Source: Gyrodactylus bullatarudis (Eukaryota; Platyhelminthes; Monogenea; Gyrodactylidea; Gyrodactylidae). From it: 64,000 bases of DNA. The stretch is taken from the NCBI GenBank assembly GCA_012064415.1, contig SSNU01000052.1, forward strand, positions 62,001 to 126,000. The letters run 5' to 3'. A model generated the notes under the pieces. The model ran no database searches, was not told the origin of the DNA, and saw only the letters and a program-made list of their open reading frames with translations. The position numbers and the translations under genes were made by a program. The stretch's first letter is position 1; every line of letters begins with the position of its first letter. This document shows, in pieces, positions 23,701 through 34,900 of the stretch.

Positions 23701-26700
23701 AATAACTATTAATACATAATCATAATTATAATTGTTAGATCAGGTTAAGAATTAGTATAGGCTAATAATTAGGATGGAAAATTTGCGATTTTTTCGATTT
23801 TTGATATCAAAAAATTAATTCTCTACACCTTTTAGTTTCCTAGATAATTTTGCGATTTTAATCTAAAGTTTCCATTTTTACAATCCTTTTGTGTCCTCTT
23901 TTGTCTCGGTTTCCCATCTTCTCCTATTAATTTCTTATCTAGGCTATGTTAAGGCACCATTAAAAATAAATCATGCAGAGATTTCCTCTCAGATTTGAAA
24001 AGGCCTCCAACTCCGTTCACTACAAAATGGGTTGAAGCAATTAAAAAACTATTGAATAAAAAATGGAGAATTATAAAACTTCATTAAGGAAAGGAATTGA
24101 AATCGTGCAGAATCTCGATATAAAGAGGATCCTTTAAAAAGGATACTCGAAAAGCCAGCGAAACCGAAAAAATTCAAAATATTAGTACTATGGAGTACAA
24201 TCTTTAGTTGAGTTGGAAGCCGATTTCAGCTTATGTTGAAAGATATTTTTTTTGATAAGAATTAAACATTCAAAAAAGAAACTTGTATTTCGTATGCTAA
24301 CGCACTGGACTAAAATCCCCCCCCCCCCATTTTTCCATTTTCAAAAATAAAATTACAATTTATTTGCCATTTTTAAGATATTTTTGCGATATTTTTCAAT
24401 ATTTTATTCCATTTATTTTCCACCCTACTAATAATAGACCTTGGATGAAATTTTGTAAAATTATATTTTGAAATCAGTCTATTCAATTTGTAAAATTGGT
24501 TTTTAGCTAAGCCATTGATGACATTTTCCAATTACATTCAAAATTCCTTTTGTTGCTACATGAAATAAACAAAATCTTGGATATTTTCAAATCTCAAACG
24601 TTTTTATATTCATTTATAAATATTTTGTTGATCGAAATTGAATAATATAAAATTAACTAAAAAAGGTTTCAAATTTTAGAAATCTCCTAGAATTTTTGTC
24701 AGAGCTTTGAGTAGTGTGTAAATTTTCATCAAGAATTTATGATATTTTGAAATAGTTTAGGAAACTATTCGACCTTATTTGTCATTAGGATTGCTTTTTA
24801 AAAGATACACACAAGATTTAAGCAAGACAAAAACTGGCTAATTCATTGAAACTATCCCCATTGCTGAGGGTATTCTTTTATCAGAGAAAATGAACATCAA
24901 ATGTTTTGTTTAATTTTTAATGAAATTCGCTGGTATATATCCATGGTTAGTGTAATTATCTTAAATATATTATTCGATGTTTGATATTTTAGTAGGAAAG
25001 ATCACGAATTTTCTTTGAAATTTTTTTTCCCTTTCATAGTTTATCAAGCGTGAACATTTATTTACGCCCTTTGAAATGAGTATTTTGCTGAAGCTTCTTC
25101 TATTCAAGAGCTAATGATTAAATTTGAAAGTTGAAAGAATTTTCTTTTGCAATGCCTAGATTGAAAAAAATTCATTAAAGATATTCACGATATTAGTCGG
25201 AAACTGGTTTTTGATAAAATTTCCAATTTGGTGTCAAAATTTCGATTTACATGGAAATTTTAGTTGGTTTCAAAGTGAGGGAAGGAAATGCAGGTTATAA
25301 GAAAATCTTCCCGAAGAAAAACTAAAAAGACCTAGGCGTCACTTATTCCCATAAACTTGAATTTAAAGTCGTCTCATTCATATCCACAAGTGCATAAAAC
25401 TCATGGAATATAAACACCTCTCTATTCAGTTCTGTTCAGGATTACACTATAATATTCTCGAATATGACAATCTAAAAAAACTTGCAATATTTAAAAACTC
25501 AACAACAGACCAACTAAAAACCCGAGAAATTCAAAGATGAACTCAAGAATAGTAATATAAAGAATATTAATGTTTAAATATTAACATACTAAAAATAGCA
25601 AAATTAGCATTTTGACCGCCCTAGTTATTACAGAGGCATAAAAAGATATTTTGAATCGAAATTTGGTGGGTACGATGTTAAAGTACTTGAAGATTAATTT
25701 TTTCTATCGATATAGGATTTTAGAAGTCTAATATGCATAGTAATAATTATTTTATTGTAATAAAAGTATTGCCCCTGATGATGCTTTATGAAAAATTGAT
25801 CATGATTGATGAAAATTTAAATGAAATAGGGGAAAAATTTTAACCGAAGTAGGTAATTTGGAAAAAGGGTTAGTATTCCGGTTGAATCTATATATTTTAT
25901 TGAAGTTTTCGAATTCTAGAATGTAATCTTATTCATAAGTATTTAAATTTCATCAAGATATTACTTTGATCAATAAATAATTCAAACCGTCATCATTAGA
26001 TGGAATATAGATCTGGTATGAATTGTCATCTTCAGTGTCTTCAAGCTTATCAATCAGATTTCAAATTATCATCATCAATTTTTGATGAATAATGGTGAAA
26101 ATCATTTAGATAGGAGAGAAAAGCATTAAACAGTGACTGATACCTCACCAGAACAATGCGTTCATGTTTAATTTACGTGTGTAGAAAAGAATTCTTTCCC
26201 ATATAAACCTAATTGACATGAAGATGAGAATTTACTATCTTAAAAAAAAACTCGATATTTTCTCCGGATTCACAGAAAATAATAATTTTTTGAATTCATA
26301 AACGGAATGAGCTAATAAGATGTGGATATTCGAAAAAATTCAATCTGACCAAAATTAGGCCGATTTTCGAATTTTGAAAATGCCACAAATTTCCACTTTT
26401 TCAACTTTTAAACGCAAAATTTTCATCGATTTCGATTAATCGAATCAGTTAAGTACTGATATTTGGGATCAACATTAGACGAAGAATTCGAAAATAGTAA
26501 ATTCTCATCTTCATATCAACTAGCTTTATATAAGGACGATTCTTGTACTCATGAACTTATTATTTTATTTTCGTCAGATTTTTTGCAACTTATTGAGTAT
26601 CATTTAGAAATTGAAAGTCAATCATGCATCGAATCTAAAGCTCGTCGAGGTGGAGATGAGAATTTACATTATTTAAATTTAGGATCAAAATTTAGTCAGA

Positions 26701-29700
26701 TAATTCAAAATTGAACAGAGATTTTCAAAGAGATTGACTATTATTACTGGAAATTGAAAATTTTGTGCTTAAAGATTGAAAGAGTGGATAATCAGGGCAA
26801 CTTCCAATTCAAAACTGACCTTATTTTTGGCCAGATTGAATTATTTTTAACTTAACGACTTATCGGCTCATTTTATTATGGTATTCAATTTATGGTTTCG
26901 TTGAATTCTCATCTAAAGCTATTTTCGATGAATTTGGGAATTCTTGATTTTTACAAAAATCTCATTTTTTCATCAAGGTATCGAAATTTTTGAGAGATTT
27001 TTTGGTAACTGAATTGAGAAAAAAAATGAATAAGAGTAAATATTTTCTTTATCTAATGATGATCCTGAAAAATATCTAAGGACGAATACCAATTTTTATC
27101 CAGAATAAAAATAAATAATTCTACTTATTAGAATGGGAAAAATGGCATCATTAAATTTCTATAAGTTATATTCTAATTAAATCATTTTATGCTTTTATGT
27201 GACGTTAATAAACACTGTATATATTCGAATTGTTTTTCCATAAAGATAACAGAATAATAATTCAAAATGTTTGAGAACAGAAATGGTCGTCTAAACAAAT
27301 ATGAGTTTATTTATTTCGGATCTTGTTTCAACTCATATTTGTCTTAACAACTATAGATGATATGAATTTTCATAAACTATTCATCACTCACAGTCAGTTT
27401 TCATTTATCGTTCAATTTATAATATTGAGAAAATAAATACTAGGAATTCTAAATTCTAAGTTGCGAGCTCTTGACATCTCAAAAATGCTACTCAGTTTCC
27501 AATGAATTTCATAGACAATTTGGTGAATTGAAAAAAACACGTCCTAATCAGTATTCTTGGCTGAAAATAACGCTTACTACTTATCAAGAGTTTTGAAGCA
27601 TTCACCAGTTTGGTAATAGTATTTTTCTTTGATTTCAAGATATACTTCCACTGGTACATTTTAAACACATTAAATTTTATTTTAATGGGAAACACATATT
27701 ATCTATCAAGTATGAAGTAATGAAATTCTCAAGGAAAAAATTAACAATTTTTATTTCTAAATTCAGTTAATCTATTCAATAATCATGTATTTCATTTTAC
27801 TTTTCTATGTAAATAACAGTTGGCATGAAGATAAGAATTCATTGAGAATATAAAAGAATTCGGATTTGTTTGAATAAATTCACAAAATTTGAAACATAAT
27901 TGTGGGAAATCGAACTATCTGAATTTTTCAACAGGGTTGCCGATCTGGAGTTATGCTGAAGAGAACCGACTAAAATAAATCTTTATTCGCCAAAACAACC
28001 TTTCGTTCTTTCTTAACTCCAGCATGACTCCAAGTCAGCAACCCAAAGAAAATTTTAGCTCAAAATTATTTTCAGAAATTATTTTTGTTCTAACAACAGA
28101 TAGATATGGGAAAATAGACTTTTTCCTGACCATCCGAAGAAAAATATTAAATTCTCATGTTAACTAACTAGCTTTAGTATCCTTTAGGCGACTTTCTCAG
28201 AAAGCAGGAATAAAATGGTGGCTGGTTAATATGAAGTCGGTAAACTCTATTTTTCATTAAAAATTCGAATTTTTGCTGAAATCCAGTTTAGCTTTACCAA
28301 ATGAAGAAAAAATATATTGTGAGCAATTTTTGACGGGCTTTAAAATTACCAGCTTTTCATTCGAGAAAGTTCATTTAAAGATTCTTTAATTGTGAGTATG
28401 GTTAGCATTAGAAAAAACATCTAATTTCAAAAATCCATCTATACCAACCAGATTTGTAGGCATTATGGGTAGATTTTTCCAGTTCCTTGAGAGGATTCCA
28501 ATGCAGTATAGAACATAATGTCTTGACCCAATGTTTGATAGAGACATGAAATTAACTCCAATAGAGCAGAGATAATTTTTATTTCGTCAATATATTCTTC
28601 TTTATAATACGTAGCGGAAGAAAGTATAAAGGAATAATTTTTTAAATCTACCAAATAAAACATGGTTTTAAATATTTTTTGAGTTGATAACACTGAAGTT
28701 AGTAAAACGAATGTTAAAATTGTAAAATATTGCCAAATTAAGATTGGAAAAATATTAGAAGTATGGTGAAAATCTTTTGAAAAAATAAAGTGAAATGATA
28801 CTGAATCAGCAAATTTTCAGTAATCATTGATACAAGTGAAAGGATATATTGGTCTGTTATACTGTTTCTAAAATTATTTCATCTTTTGATACTGGTGATG
28901 AAAATAAAAAAATGATACTATCAAGTGGATACTATCTCGATGTTTTAGTTTAATTCCAACATTAATTGGTTTTTCGAATTTTTATTCGGTTTACTTGTAA
29001 GTAGTTCATGTAAGATATTTGTTGTAAATTCACGAGAAAGTATTAAAATGATTTTTTAGATCTAAAAAAATTATTTTTGGGTATTATTCTCTGGGGTTCT
29101 AATGAACAACTTTTAAGACCAAGCTTTTTGCAATTGCTAAAATTGAATTTCTAAAATCTACTCATAGTACGCATCCTTGAGTCTTTCAAGAATGCCACAA
29201 CCTGTTGTTCATTTATGTTATTATTAGAGTTCTTCAGATAATTCACATTCGGATCCGTCTGAAAAAAATACGAAAAGGAACCGAAAATTATTAAAACAAT
29301 TTTCGATAATGAAATTAAAATTCAAGAGCTTATAAAATGTCTAAAGAAAAAATTTGATACTTTCTTCTTCGTTGTAAGGACCATCTCTAACGGTACCTAA
29401 GATCTTTATTGGACCTATTTATCGTTCTTCAAGCTTTGATAATAATAGATCAATGATTAATTTCGTCAACCTACCAGGGAGATACCTTGCTTAGACATTA
29501 TAAAATTTAACTCCAGAGAAGAATTGTTATTTGATTAAAAATGTGTAGGGCAATAAAACAAATCAGAACTTTTAAAATATTTTTTGATTATATCTGGAGT
29601 AGATTTGTGGCGATTCGGAAATTTTCGTAATACTTTTCGTATTTCTGAATCTGAAGAACCTTGGTCAGCATCTCCAATTATAATTTTTACTGGCTACAAT

Positions 29701-31662
29701 GAATTTTTTTTTCAATTCAAAATTAAATATCTTTCTTTATTTGACTATATTTTAATTTTAAAAGATGACAATTCCAGGAAGCAAGTATGCTTCATTTGCG
29801 AGAAGCAATAGGAACTCAGCAATAATTCTTGATTTCTACCGGATTTTATGTAGAGATGTCACAAGTGAAAAATGGATAAACAGCAGGAAATGAAACTTAG
29901 GCAAATCTTCAAAATGGAATCTATACAGAGGATCTCTGTTTGTATTTGTTGATCCGGAAAAATTAACTTTTACAAGTCAATAAAATTTATTAGCAGGTAG
30001 ATCTTTTAGACTAAGAAATTCTTAGTAAGAATATATGTATTTATAAATCGGTCTAAATCCAAGTAAACTTAGACAATAAAATAGTATTTCTATTGTTTTA
30101 CTTAACGGAAGAAAATCAAAGTTATTGTTTTCAATAAGAAATAATAAATATTAGTAAAAGTAGATTGATAATTGGAAATAAAACAAACCGTTTTCCAAGG
30201 CCTAGAAAAGGCTTTGAGATCATCAAGTCTTATTCTAATGTCATGGAGTTGAGCTTCATAAAAATAGTAGTTTTCTCCAATTCATCTGTTTCAACAACCT
30301 ATCTATTCATAAATTTATCAACAAATTTACTAAGATTTTATCTATTATTTACGCCTTTCTTTAACAGCTCTTTTATTGTTTTTTCTACTCTTCATCAGCA
30401 GTTAAATGCAGATATTCGAGATCAGCATTAGGCAAAGAATTAAAATTCGGCTGCAGAAAATCACAGAAATTAGTCATTATGAAAAAATTTGAATTTATTG
30501 ATTATTACGAAGGGGAACGATCGAAAATTTGAAAGTTTAACTTTTTCTTGAAAACAGTGGATTCCTGTCTACCACCAGGGCCTAATTTGAATTCTTTGTC
30601 TAATGCTGATCTCGAATATCTGCATTTAACTGCTTGAAATCTTTGAAATCGATAAAAAATGTGAGCTCAAAAGTTGATAAAGTATTTACACGATACGAAA
30701 AACGGTAAAATAAATTTTTACCTGACTTTCCGGAGAAAAATATTGAGTTTTTTGTAAAAAAAGTAAATTTTCATCTTCATGTCAACTAGCTTTACTAAAT
30801 AGTCAATTGAGTTTTACAAATACAAAATTGACTTCTTCATTCTACGAGCTAGACCTGAAAAAGGTATAGATCTCGATTTCTTGATGTAAATTTGCCCAGG
30901 TTTCTTCTGACTACAGATAACCTTAAAATTAAAGTCTAACTAAAGGATCACGAAATCTCGAGATTATATAAAGTGTCAAGATAAAATTTCAAGTAAATGG
31001 ATTCCTATAACAAATATTGAGAAAGTGAGCGGCGTGGTGCCAAACACAAAATCAACGTTTCGCAGAAAGATGAAATTAAATAAAAAAAACAGTTTTTTTG
31101 AATCATTGATCATCTCAAGTTAAGATTCTTAACCGGATTTTTAAAGTGAAGTTTCTGCAAAAAGCGTGACTTTCATTCTTTATTATGGAGTTGCCCATTA
31201 TTCCCACAATATCCCACGGACATGATAAAACTACGAAATTTACCATAAAGGTCCTCTTAATAATAAAATAAGCTGGATTTTAGTGATTGCGTAGTGAAAA
31301 TTCATTAAAAACTGAGCGGCGATTTTAAAAATTCAGGATTTTCGACACATGCAAAAAAATACTTAGAATGACTAATTCTATCAAAAAAAATTTGGTACAA
31401 AAATGAGGTTTAAAATTGATACTCACCTCTGAATGCCCAATGGAATGTTAATTAGTAGCGTATTTAAATCAACAATTGATATTGCTATGATGTAAACGTA
31501 GGAAGTTGCACTGAACTGCTTTTGTGAAAAAATAAAAACAGCAATTGTGTTGAGAATTATTCCAATAACACAAATTGTCGTCTGAATATGAAAGCCAATG
31601 ATAAAATCTGCAATTTCGATACTTGTAATGGGTGTTCCACTCTGCGCTGTACTGTCATTCAT
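11360..31662 (-). CDS. Class-A neuropeptide-type GPCR, four exons over 20 kb
   Basis: Joining four exons (31662-31427, 21747-21519, 20368-20117, 11707-11360) gives an uninterrupted 354-residue seven-helix receptor; all three junctions are GT-AG and phases agree (2, 0, 0). Helix 1 is about residues 21-45 (ICVIGIILNTIAVFIF) and helix 2 about 55-75. Helix 3 ends in ERY (126-128) in place of DRY, helix 6 carries FMLGQIP, and helix 7 carries NLLTYSCTFILY in place of NPxxY. ERY, FxxxQxP and the Tyr-terminated helix 7 resemble invertebrate FMRFamide or myosuppressin receptors. The ligand cannot be told from the sequence; the receptor would act at the plasma membrane through a G protein. The start ATG at 31662 has an in-frame TAA upstream and no earlier ATG; an N-glycosylation site (NDS) follows at once. 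The introns are full of transposons. Confidence 0.85.
14440..14620 (+). repeat. Retroelement-like segment with TATA box and CTGAAGA...GTCGAAACG motif
   Basis: A comparatively GC-richer island. TATAAATAG lies at about 14482, followed some 40 bp later by CACTGAAGAAGGCGTGTGAA, a short spacer and CACCGTCGAAACGTTTGG. The core CTGAAGA, then a stem (GGCG-GTGA pairing with TCAC-CGTC), then GAAA resembles the stem II core of hammerhead ribozymes found in some retroelements. I could not draw convincing stems I and III. Confidence 0.35.
15118..15301 (+). mobile_element. MITE, copy 1 of a second family
   Basis: About 184 bp, with ends that form imperfect inverted repeats (left TAATCTACAGAAAATTTGCC TCCTCTTGTTTT; right AAATAAGAGGGGACAACTGA TCTCTAAT). 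The middle, TTCTGAATGACAAAGAGACT AAGGGCTTTTTAACATC, is nearly identical to 43204-43353. No coding capacity. Confidence 0.65.
16434..17190 (+). pseudogene. LINE ORF1 (coiled coil plus RRM-like domain), frameshifted
   Basis: Residues about 20-130 look like a coiled coil (LVESLKLSIESSLKLHFQQL and QEQIDQLKKTNVAILNEIKS). Then comes KNNLIIYNLND, the first strand of an RRM-like domain, and after a frame change SEDSDVNATLTEIYKITCPD, IVNTKRFGK and RPRRLKIKC, the rest of an L1-ORF1-like RNA-binding domain. The frame break is a 4-bp tandem duplication: GACTGAC at 16905-16911 where a single GAC is expected before TCTGAAGAC, which makes a TGA. Such proteins bind LINE RNA as a chaperone. Confidence 0.78.
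17156..19856 (+). pseudogene. LINE ORF2 (APE endonuclease and reverse transcriptase), two lesions
   Basis: APE domain (residues about 30-250): LSFNTCSLN, LTETWLN, ANIYRSP, ITGDLNLPKEDW, LDVVL and HKDHKSI. RT domain (about 440-690): KIIPIPK, YRPISLLPK, the first Asp in YLDISKAFDS, GVPQGSKIGPFLFNL and the catalytic FADD in LFKFADDVKICF. The main frame stops with TAA at 19379. Reading on in the same frame gives MLLFRIYARPIAEYCSSIWN, then a frameshift at a run of nine A near 19551-19560, then LLRHRRLAISIILCDKRLDS and the normal C-terminus to 19856. The same order of C-terminal motifs occurs at 3378-4088. The endonuclease nicks target DNA and the RT copies the RNA there. Confidence 0.85.
20117..20368 (-). 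CDS. GPCR exon 3 (helix 4 end, loop 2, helix 5)
   Basis: The acceptor TTTTTACAG precedes IASLFNIPAYFSVEIFDRNG. Helix 5 reads WVRFTCVPVLFLVILIFVNT, followed by loop 3. The donor GTAAGT follows LPVPST in phase 0. The ORF continuing past the donor to 20042 is intron read-through. Confidence 0.85.
20578..21240. repeat. Foldback element of the CTAG family, large copy
   Basis: Left arm: AAGAATTTACTTATTTTTAC, ACTCAATATTTTTCTCCGGA, GAGCTAATAAG, TTTTTATCGATTTCGATGAT and GGGATCAACATTAGACAAAG. The right arm carries the same series reversed (AATGTTGATCCCAAAT near 20968, CTTATTAGCTCATTC, then AGTAAATTCTCATC). Arms are about 200-280 bp around a central loop, which makes it one of the longest inverted repeats in the window. 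Confidence 0.75.
21248..21385 (+). repeat. Dispersed repeat C, copy 1
   Basis: Shares GAGAGGATTC, GTATAGAACATAATGT, GACATGA, ATTGAGCAG and TTCGTCAATAT in the same order with 28478-28612, but no known family is recognised. Confidence 0.55.
21519..21747 (-). CDS. GPCR exon 2 (helix 3 to helix 4)
   Basis: Too short and phase-shifted to be seen as an ATG-started ORF. It is preceded by a TTTCAG acceptor and followed by GTAAGT. It reads CPTRVANFCGRFSEFRKFLA, then TETINCWVTVFGACERYITI, the helix 3 region with its Trp and ERY, then the start of helix 4 (CIQIIMVAI). Confidence 0.85.
26214..26530. repeat. Foldback element of the CTAG family, compact copy
   Basis: Left end CTAATTGACATGAAGATGAG then AATTTACT; right end AATAGTAAATTCTCATCTTC followed by ATATCAACTAGC. 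At about 317 bp it looks like an internally deleted form of the 20578-21240 copy. The ORF predicted at 26463-26714 starts inside it. Confidence 0.7.
28478..28612 (+). repeat. Dispersed repeat C, copy 2
   Basis: Second copy of the repeat at 21248-21385, with GAGAGGATTCCAATG, GTATAGAACATAATGTC, ATAGAGCAG and TTCGTCAATAT in order. Both copies lie in GPCR introns, each downstream of a CTAG-type repeat end. Confidence 0.55.
30392..30793. repeat. Palindromic foldback element
   Basis: GCAGTTAAATGCAGATATTC then GAGATCAGCATTAGGCAAAG near 30400 is answered by CTTTGTCTAATGCTGATCTC GAATATCTGCATTTAACTGC near 30595-30635, almost perfectly inverse. The right arm continues through CTTTCCGGAGAAAAATATTG to CATCTTCATGTCAACTAGC. 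Confidence 0.72.
31160..31424 (+). repeat. Dispersed repeat B, copy 2, abutting GPCR exon 1
   Basis: Landmarks CCCACAATATCCCACGGACA, GGTCCTCTTAATAATAAAAT, GGATTTTAGTGATTGCGTAG and GGTACAAAAATGAGGTTTAA match repeat B at 9640-10050. Homology continues to within a few bases of the exon 1 splice donor. Confidence 0.6.
31427..31662 (-). CDS. GPCR exon 1 (helices 1-2)
   Basis: Encodes residues 1-78 plus two bases of codon 79. It ends CAGAG before a GTGAGT donor. The helix 2 motif AISIVD stands where LAxxD is usual. Dispersed repeat B ends within a few bases of this donor. Confidence 0.85.
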
Positions 31663-32652
31663 TCTAATTTCATAACTAGTTGTTAACAGATGAATTCCTT
31701 AAATTTAATAAGATATTTTACAAGTTTGGATACTCTTGTAGAAAAACGATTTTATGACTCTATTGGGGATTGAATTTCCACGAATATTGCTGCAAAAAGG
31801 ATGATATAGAAGTTTAGTGGCTAATGAAAATATATCAACCAATAAGAAAGGTTCTAGTTCCCATTTGATACTGTGAATGAAATCTTCATTTGATTGGACA
31901 ATCAATCATACAATGTAAAATATTCATTCAACCACTTGTTTAGTGTTTCGATCAATAAACTCTGCCCTTTTTTCCTCAATTCAATTACATATTTATGATA
32001 ATTTTTAAATAATGAAAGACAATATCAGACTGCTGAGATGTTTTATTTTGTGGCAAAAATCAAAATAAATTTGACAGTAGTCTAATCAAGAACATTAGCT
32101 TTTAAGATGATCCGAAAAATTGCAATTTAATGATTCGAATGATTCAAATTATTTGAATTTCAAAATCTGAAGAGATCGACTTGCCACTGAAAAAATCTCT
32201 TCATTTTTATAAGCCAAGTAAAAATTCGGTAAAAACTTAAACTTTCTATCTAATCACATTAATATAAGTTAAGAATTTGGGAATCTATGATTTTTAAAAC
32301 ATTCTCAAATTTTCCTCCGAGAATTTGATGGAGATTTTAAGGAAGGAATTCAGATCGTCTTGACTAATTTCAATTTTTAATTTTCTTGAACTCTGTGAGA
32401 GGGGAGTCAAAAGAAATCCTTCATGATCAAGATAAGATAAGCTATATCCTCATTGTACTTCACCTAATTATCGTTAATTTTTAGTCTCTTGATCATTTTC
32501 ACTATTTGATTCCCAATCATCTTTAACTCTCGCCCTGGAAATCTGAAAACTTTTAAATTTTACAAATGGGGTATTTTTTACCCCATTTAATCATTACTGT
32601 TTTTTCTTCAAAGACAAATAATAATAATTATTATTATTAATTATAATTAATT

Positions 32653-32718
32653 CGGAATCTGCGTAACATTTTACACGGTAATCAGTTTGTCGCGAAAATT
32701 TATCGCAACCACCCGTGT
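32653..32718 (-). repeat. Solo terminus of the long-TIR transposon family
   Basis: On the reverse strand it starts ACACGGGTGGTTGCGATAAA and continues past a segment AAATGTTACGCAGATTCCG. It is collinear with the outer 80 bp of the inverted repeats at 43590 and 46892, with a short deletion in the G run and scattered changes. It lies about 75 bp from the end of the piggyBac relic. Confidence 0.7.
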
Positions 32719-32793
32719 AATTGTTTAGATTAATGTTAGATTTAGTTGCGAATAATTATAATAGTTTTAACTCTTTAAAAATCAGTTTAAGTG

Positions 32794-33835
32794 TTATTCC
32801 TTGTAAAAATTTTTCTCACATAATACTCAAACCATTAGAGTTTTTCTATCTAAATTTCTTGGGCAAAGATGACAGCGACCTCTTTTGTTTAGAATTTCAG
32901 ACTTTGACTCTCTCCTCTTCTTTGACTGTGGCTCGTTTTCAGAATCATCATTTCCTGTTCCAATAAGCTGTCTTGATAGATTTTTCAAGAATTGTCTTCT
33001 GGTCTTTATATTCTTTGTGAATGGCCATTTTAGTGAATGCAGTACGTAAGCATTATAAGTTGCTAAATCAAGGATTGCATAAGATATTTTCAATGGCCAT
33101 CTTTTAGAAGATATTTTACAAGAGTAATTTTCCACAAGTTGGTCCAAAGTGCCAACCCCATTCTTTGTAGTATTCGTTTATTTCTGGCTTACTTCCAGAA
33201 TCATCTGGATTTATATGAAGAGTAGACAATATGAGAACAGGCTGATTCTTCTTTTGGGCATATCTCATAATAGTGACCGATTCACTATGAATATATTGGA
33301 GTGTATTTGCTTCAATTTTTCAGTTTTGATAGGACAGAGGTAGAAAAGTTCTGTTCCTGCGACAAGTTCCTACTAAAGCTGTCTTCTTTGAATCAAATAT
33401 TTTGCCAAATTGTAGGTTCCAAAAAAAACAACACAAGTTACTGTTCTTCCTTGATTTAGGAATGGAAACATCATCTCTTTGACAACTCTTTCTCCTTGCC
33501 CTTGTTCAACAGTATTATTTTCTTTGCCAATATATATTTGTGCAACGCACAAATAATATGTTCTCGAATCACATGCAGCCCAAACTTTTATACCAAATTT
33601 TCAGGTTTTAATGGCATATAGACTCTGAAAGGGCATCTCCCTCAAAAACCGATAAGTTGCTCATTTACTGTCATCTGCTCAGACGGTATGTAGGCTTCTT
33701 GGCAATTTCTCGGTTTGTTCCTGTGTCACATCTAGACTTTTCATCAAAACGAATAAACTGTTTTATGATAGAGAACCATGAATAAAACATAGCATTTTGC
33801 ACAACAGGGTGTCCTTCATTTTCATCTCAAACCTC
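32794..33835 (-). pseudogene. piggyBac transposase relic
   Basis: Read on the reverse strand in shifting frames: IRFDEKSRCDTGTNR, EQMTVNEQLIGF-stop-GRCPF, FGIKVWAACDSRTYYLCVAQ, GERVVKEMM, FFGTYNLAKYL, ALVGTCRRNRTFLPLS, VLILSTLH, KPEINEYYKEWG, SKRWPLKISYAILDLATYNA and finally a Cys-rich end RGRCHLCPRNLDRKT. These are the successive landmarks of DDE_Tnp_1_7 (piggyBac) transposases. The expected Arg in FRGRCPF is a TGA stop, and at least three frameshifts are present. The window also carries TTAA-flanked MITEs with piggyBac-like ends, though nothing shows that this copy mobilised them. Confidence 0.85.
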
Positions 33836-34900
33836 CTCAAGTTCCATATTTTTTAAACATTCTTACATTATATTTTTTGTAAAACTCGATACATCAACCA
33901 ACTTAACATAACGAGTCGTGATTTATGATATTAAAATCTTCATAAAATTTTTTTCTTACTTGATGACTGCATATTAAATTGAATTTCTAATCCAGTCTGA
34001 TGATCTCAAGTGATTTAATTATCGCTTATTCATTTGAATAGTTTTTGTACAATGCAATCATGATCAAAATGATATCTACATTGTAATTTGAAATTTTTTC
34101 ATTTCATTATCGATTGAAGAAAAATTTCATCTTCAAAATATGAAATTTTCGTAGAATATATTAATTTTTTGAATTAGAAAGCATTTCATTTAGCGAAAGT
34201 TATTTTTTAAGGGTTAGAGGCTGAAAGCTAAACTTTTGATCAATCAGAATCCAGCTAATGTTCCTATTTGACTCTGTAGTTTAAAGGAAGCTTCTTATAC
34301 AGATGAGGAAAAGTTAACGTAAACTATTTTGTGATGTAAGAGAACAGTCCAATAAGTATTACCTATAAAGTAACAAAAGTCGATCTCATTTATGCCTAGT
34401 TAATATGAAGATGGGAATTTGTGATTTTTACTTTATCCTCAAATATTTCATCAAGAAATCGAGTTTGATCAAGAATTTTCGCCTTTAGATCATGAGGCCG
34501 AAATTCACCATGTGAAGAAATAAATTTTGGTAAATCTCGAGTTACCCCAAACTTCCTTCTTTTTAAACTTTGAGTGGCAAATTTTTGTTGTTTTCAAAGT
34601 GAGAGAGTGATCAAAAGTTGACTTTTAGGATCACCCCATCATGGTGTGAAAATCGAATTCTGGTATTTTTGATAACTTCTAATGCTTGAAAATCGATGAA
34701 ATCTTGATGATCCAAAATGACAGATTTTTCTAAAGTTTTATGGTGATAATCGGTTTTCTTGTCTAACTGTGATCCTTGAAATCAACAAAAAATTTCATAT
34801 TCATAGTTCAAAAGATGGGAACTTAGAACTACTTCGAGATTAGAAATACAATGCAAAAATCTATTCTTCTTCATATTGTAAAAGTGGGCCTGGTAATCTA

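Larger units (their letters stand above)
21748..31426. other. GPCR intron 1 (9.7 kb), no other gene seen
   Basis: Contains a run of 12 C at 24317-24328, foldback elements at 26214-26530 and 30392-30793, repeat C at 28478-28612, a reverse copy of the AGTAT repeat near 28850-28920, and repeat B at 31160-31424. ORFs in it (26463, 29584, 30165) overlap repeats or show no protein-like pattern. Confidence 0.5.

Noticed and set aside
24317..24328. Run of 12 C
   Set aside because: Simple homopolymer; may be of interest for assembly quality only.
26463..26714. 83-codon ORF starting in a foldback element
   Set aside because: Its first part is repeat sequence, and the remainder shows no protein pattern.
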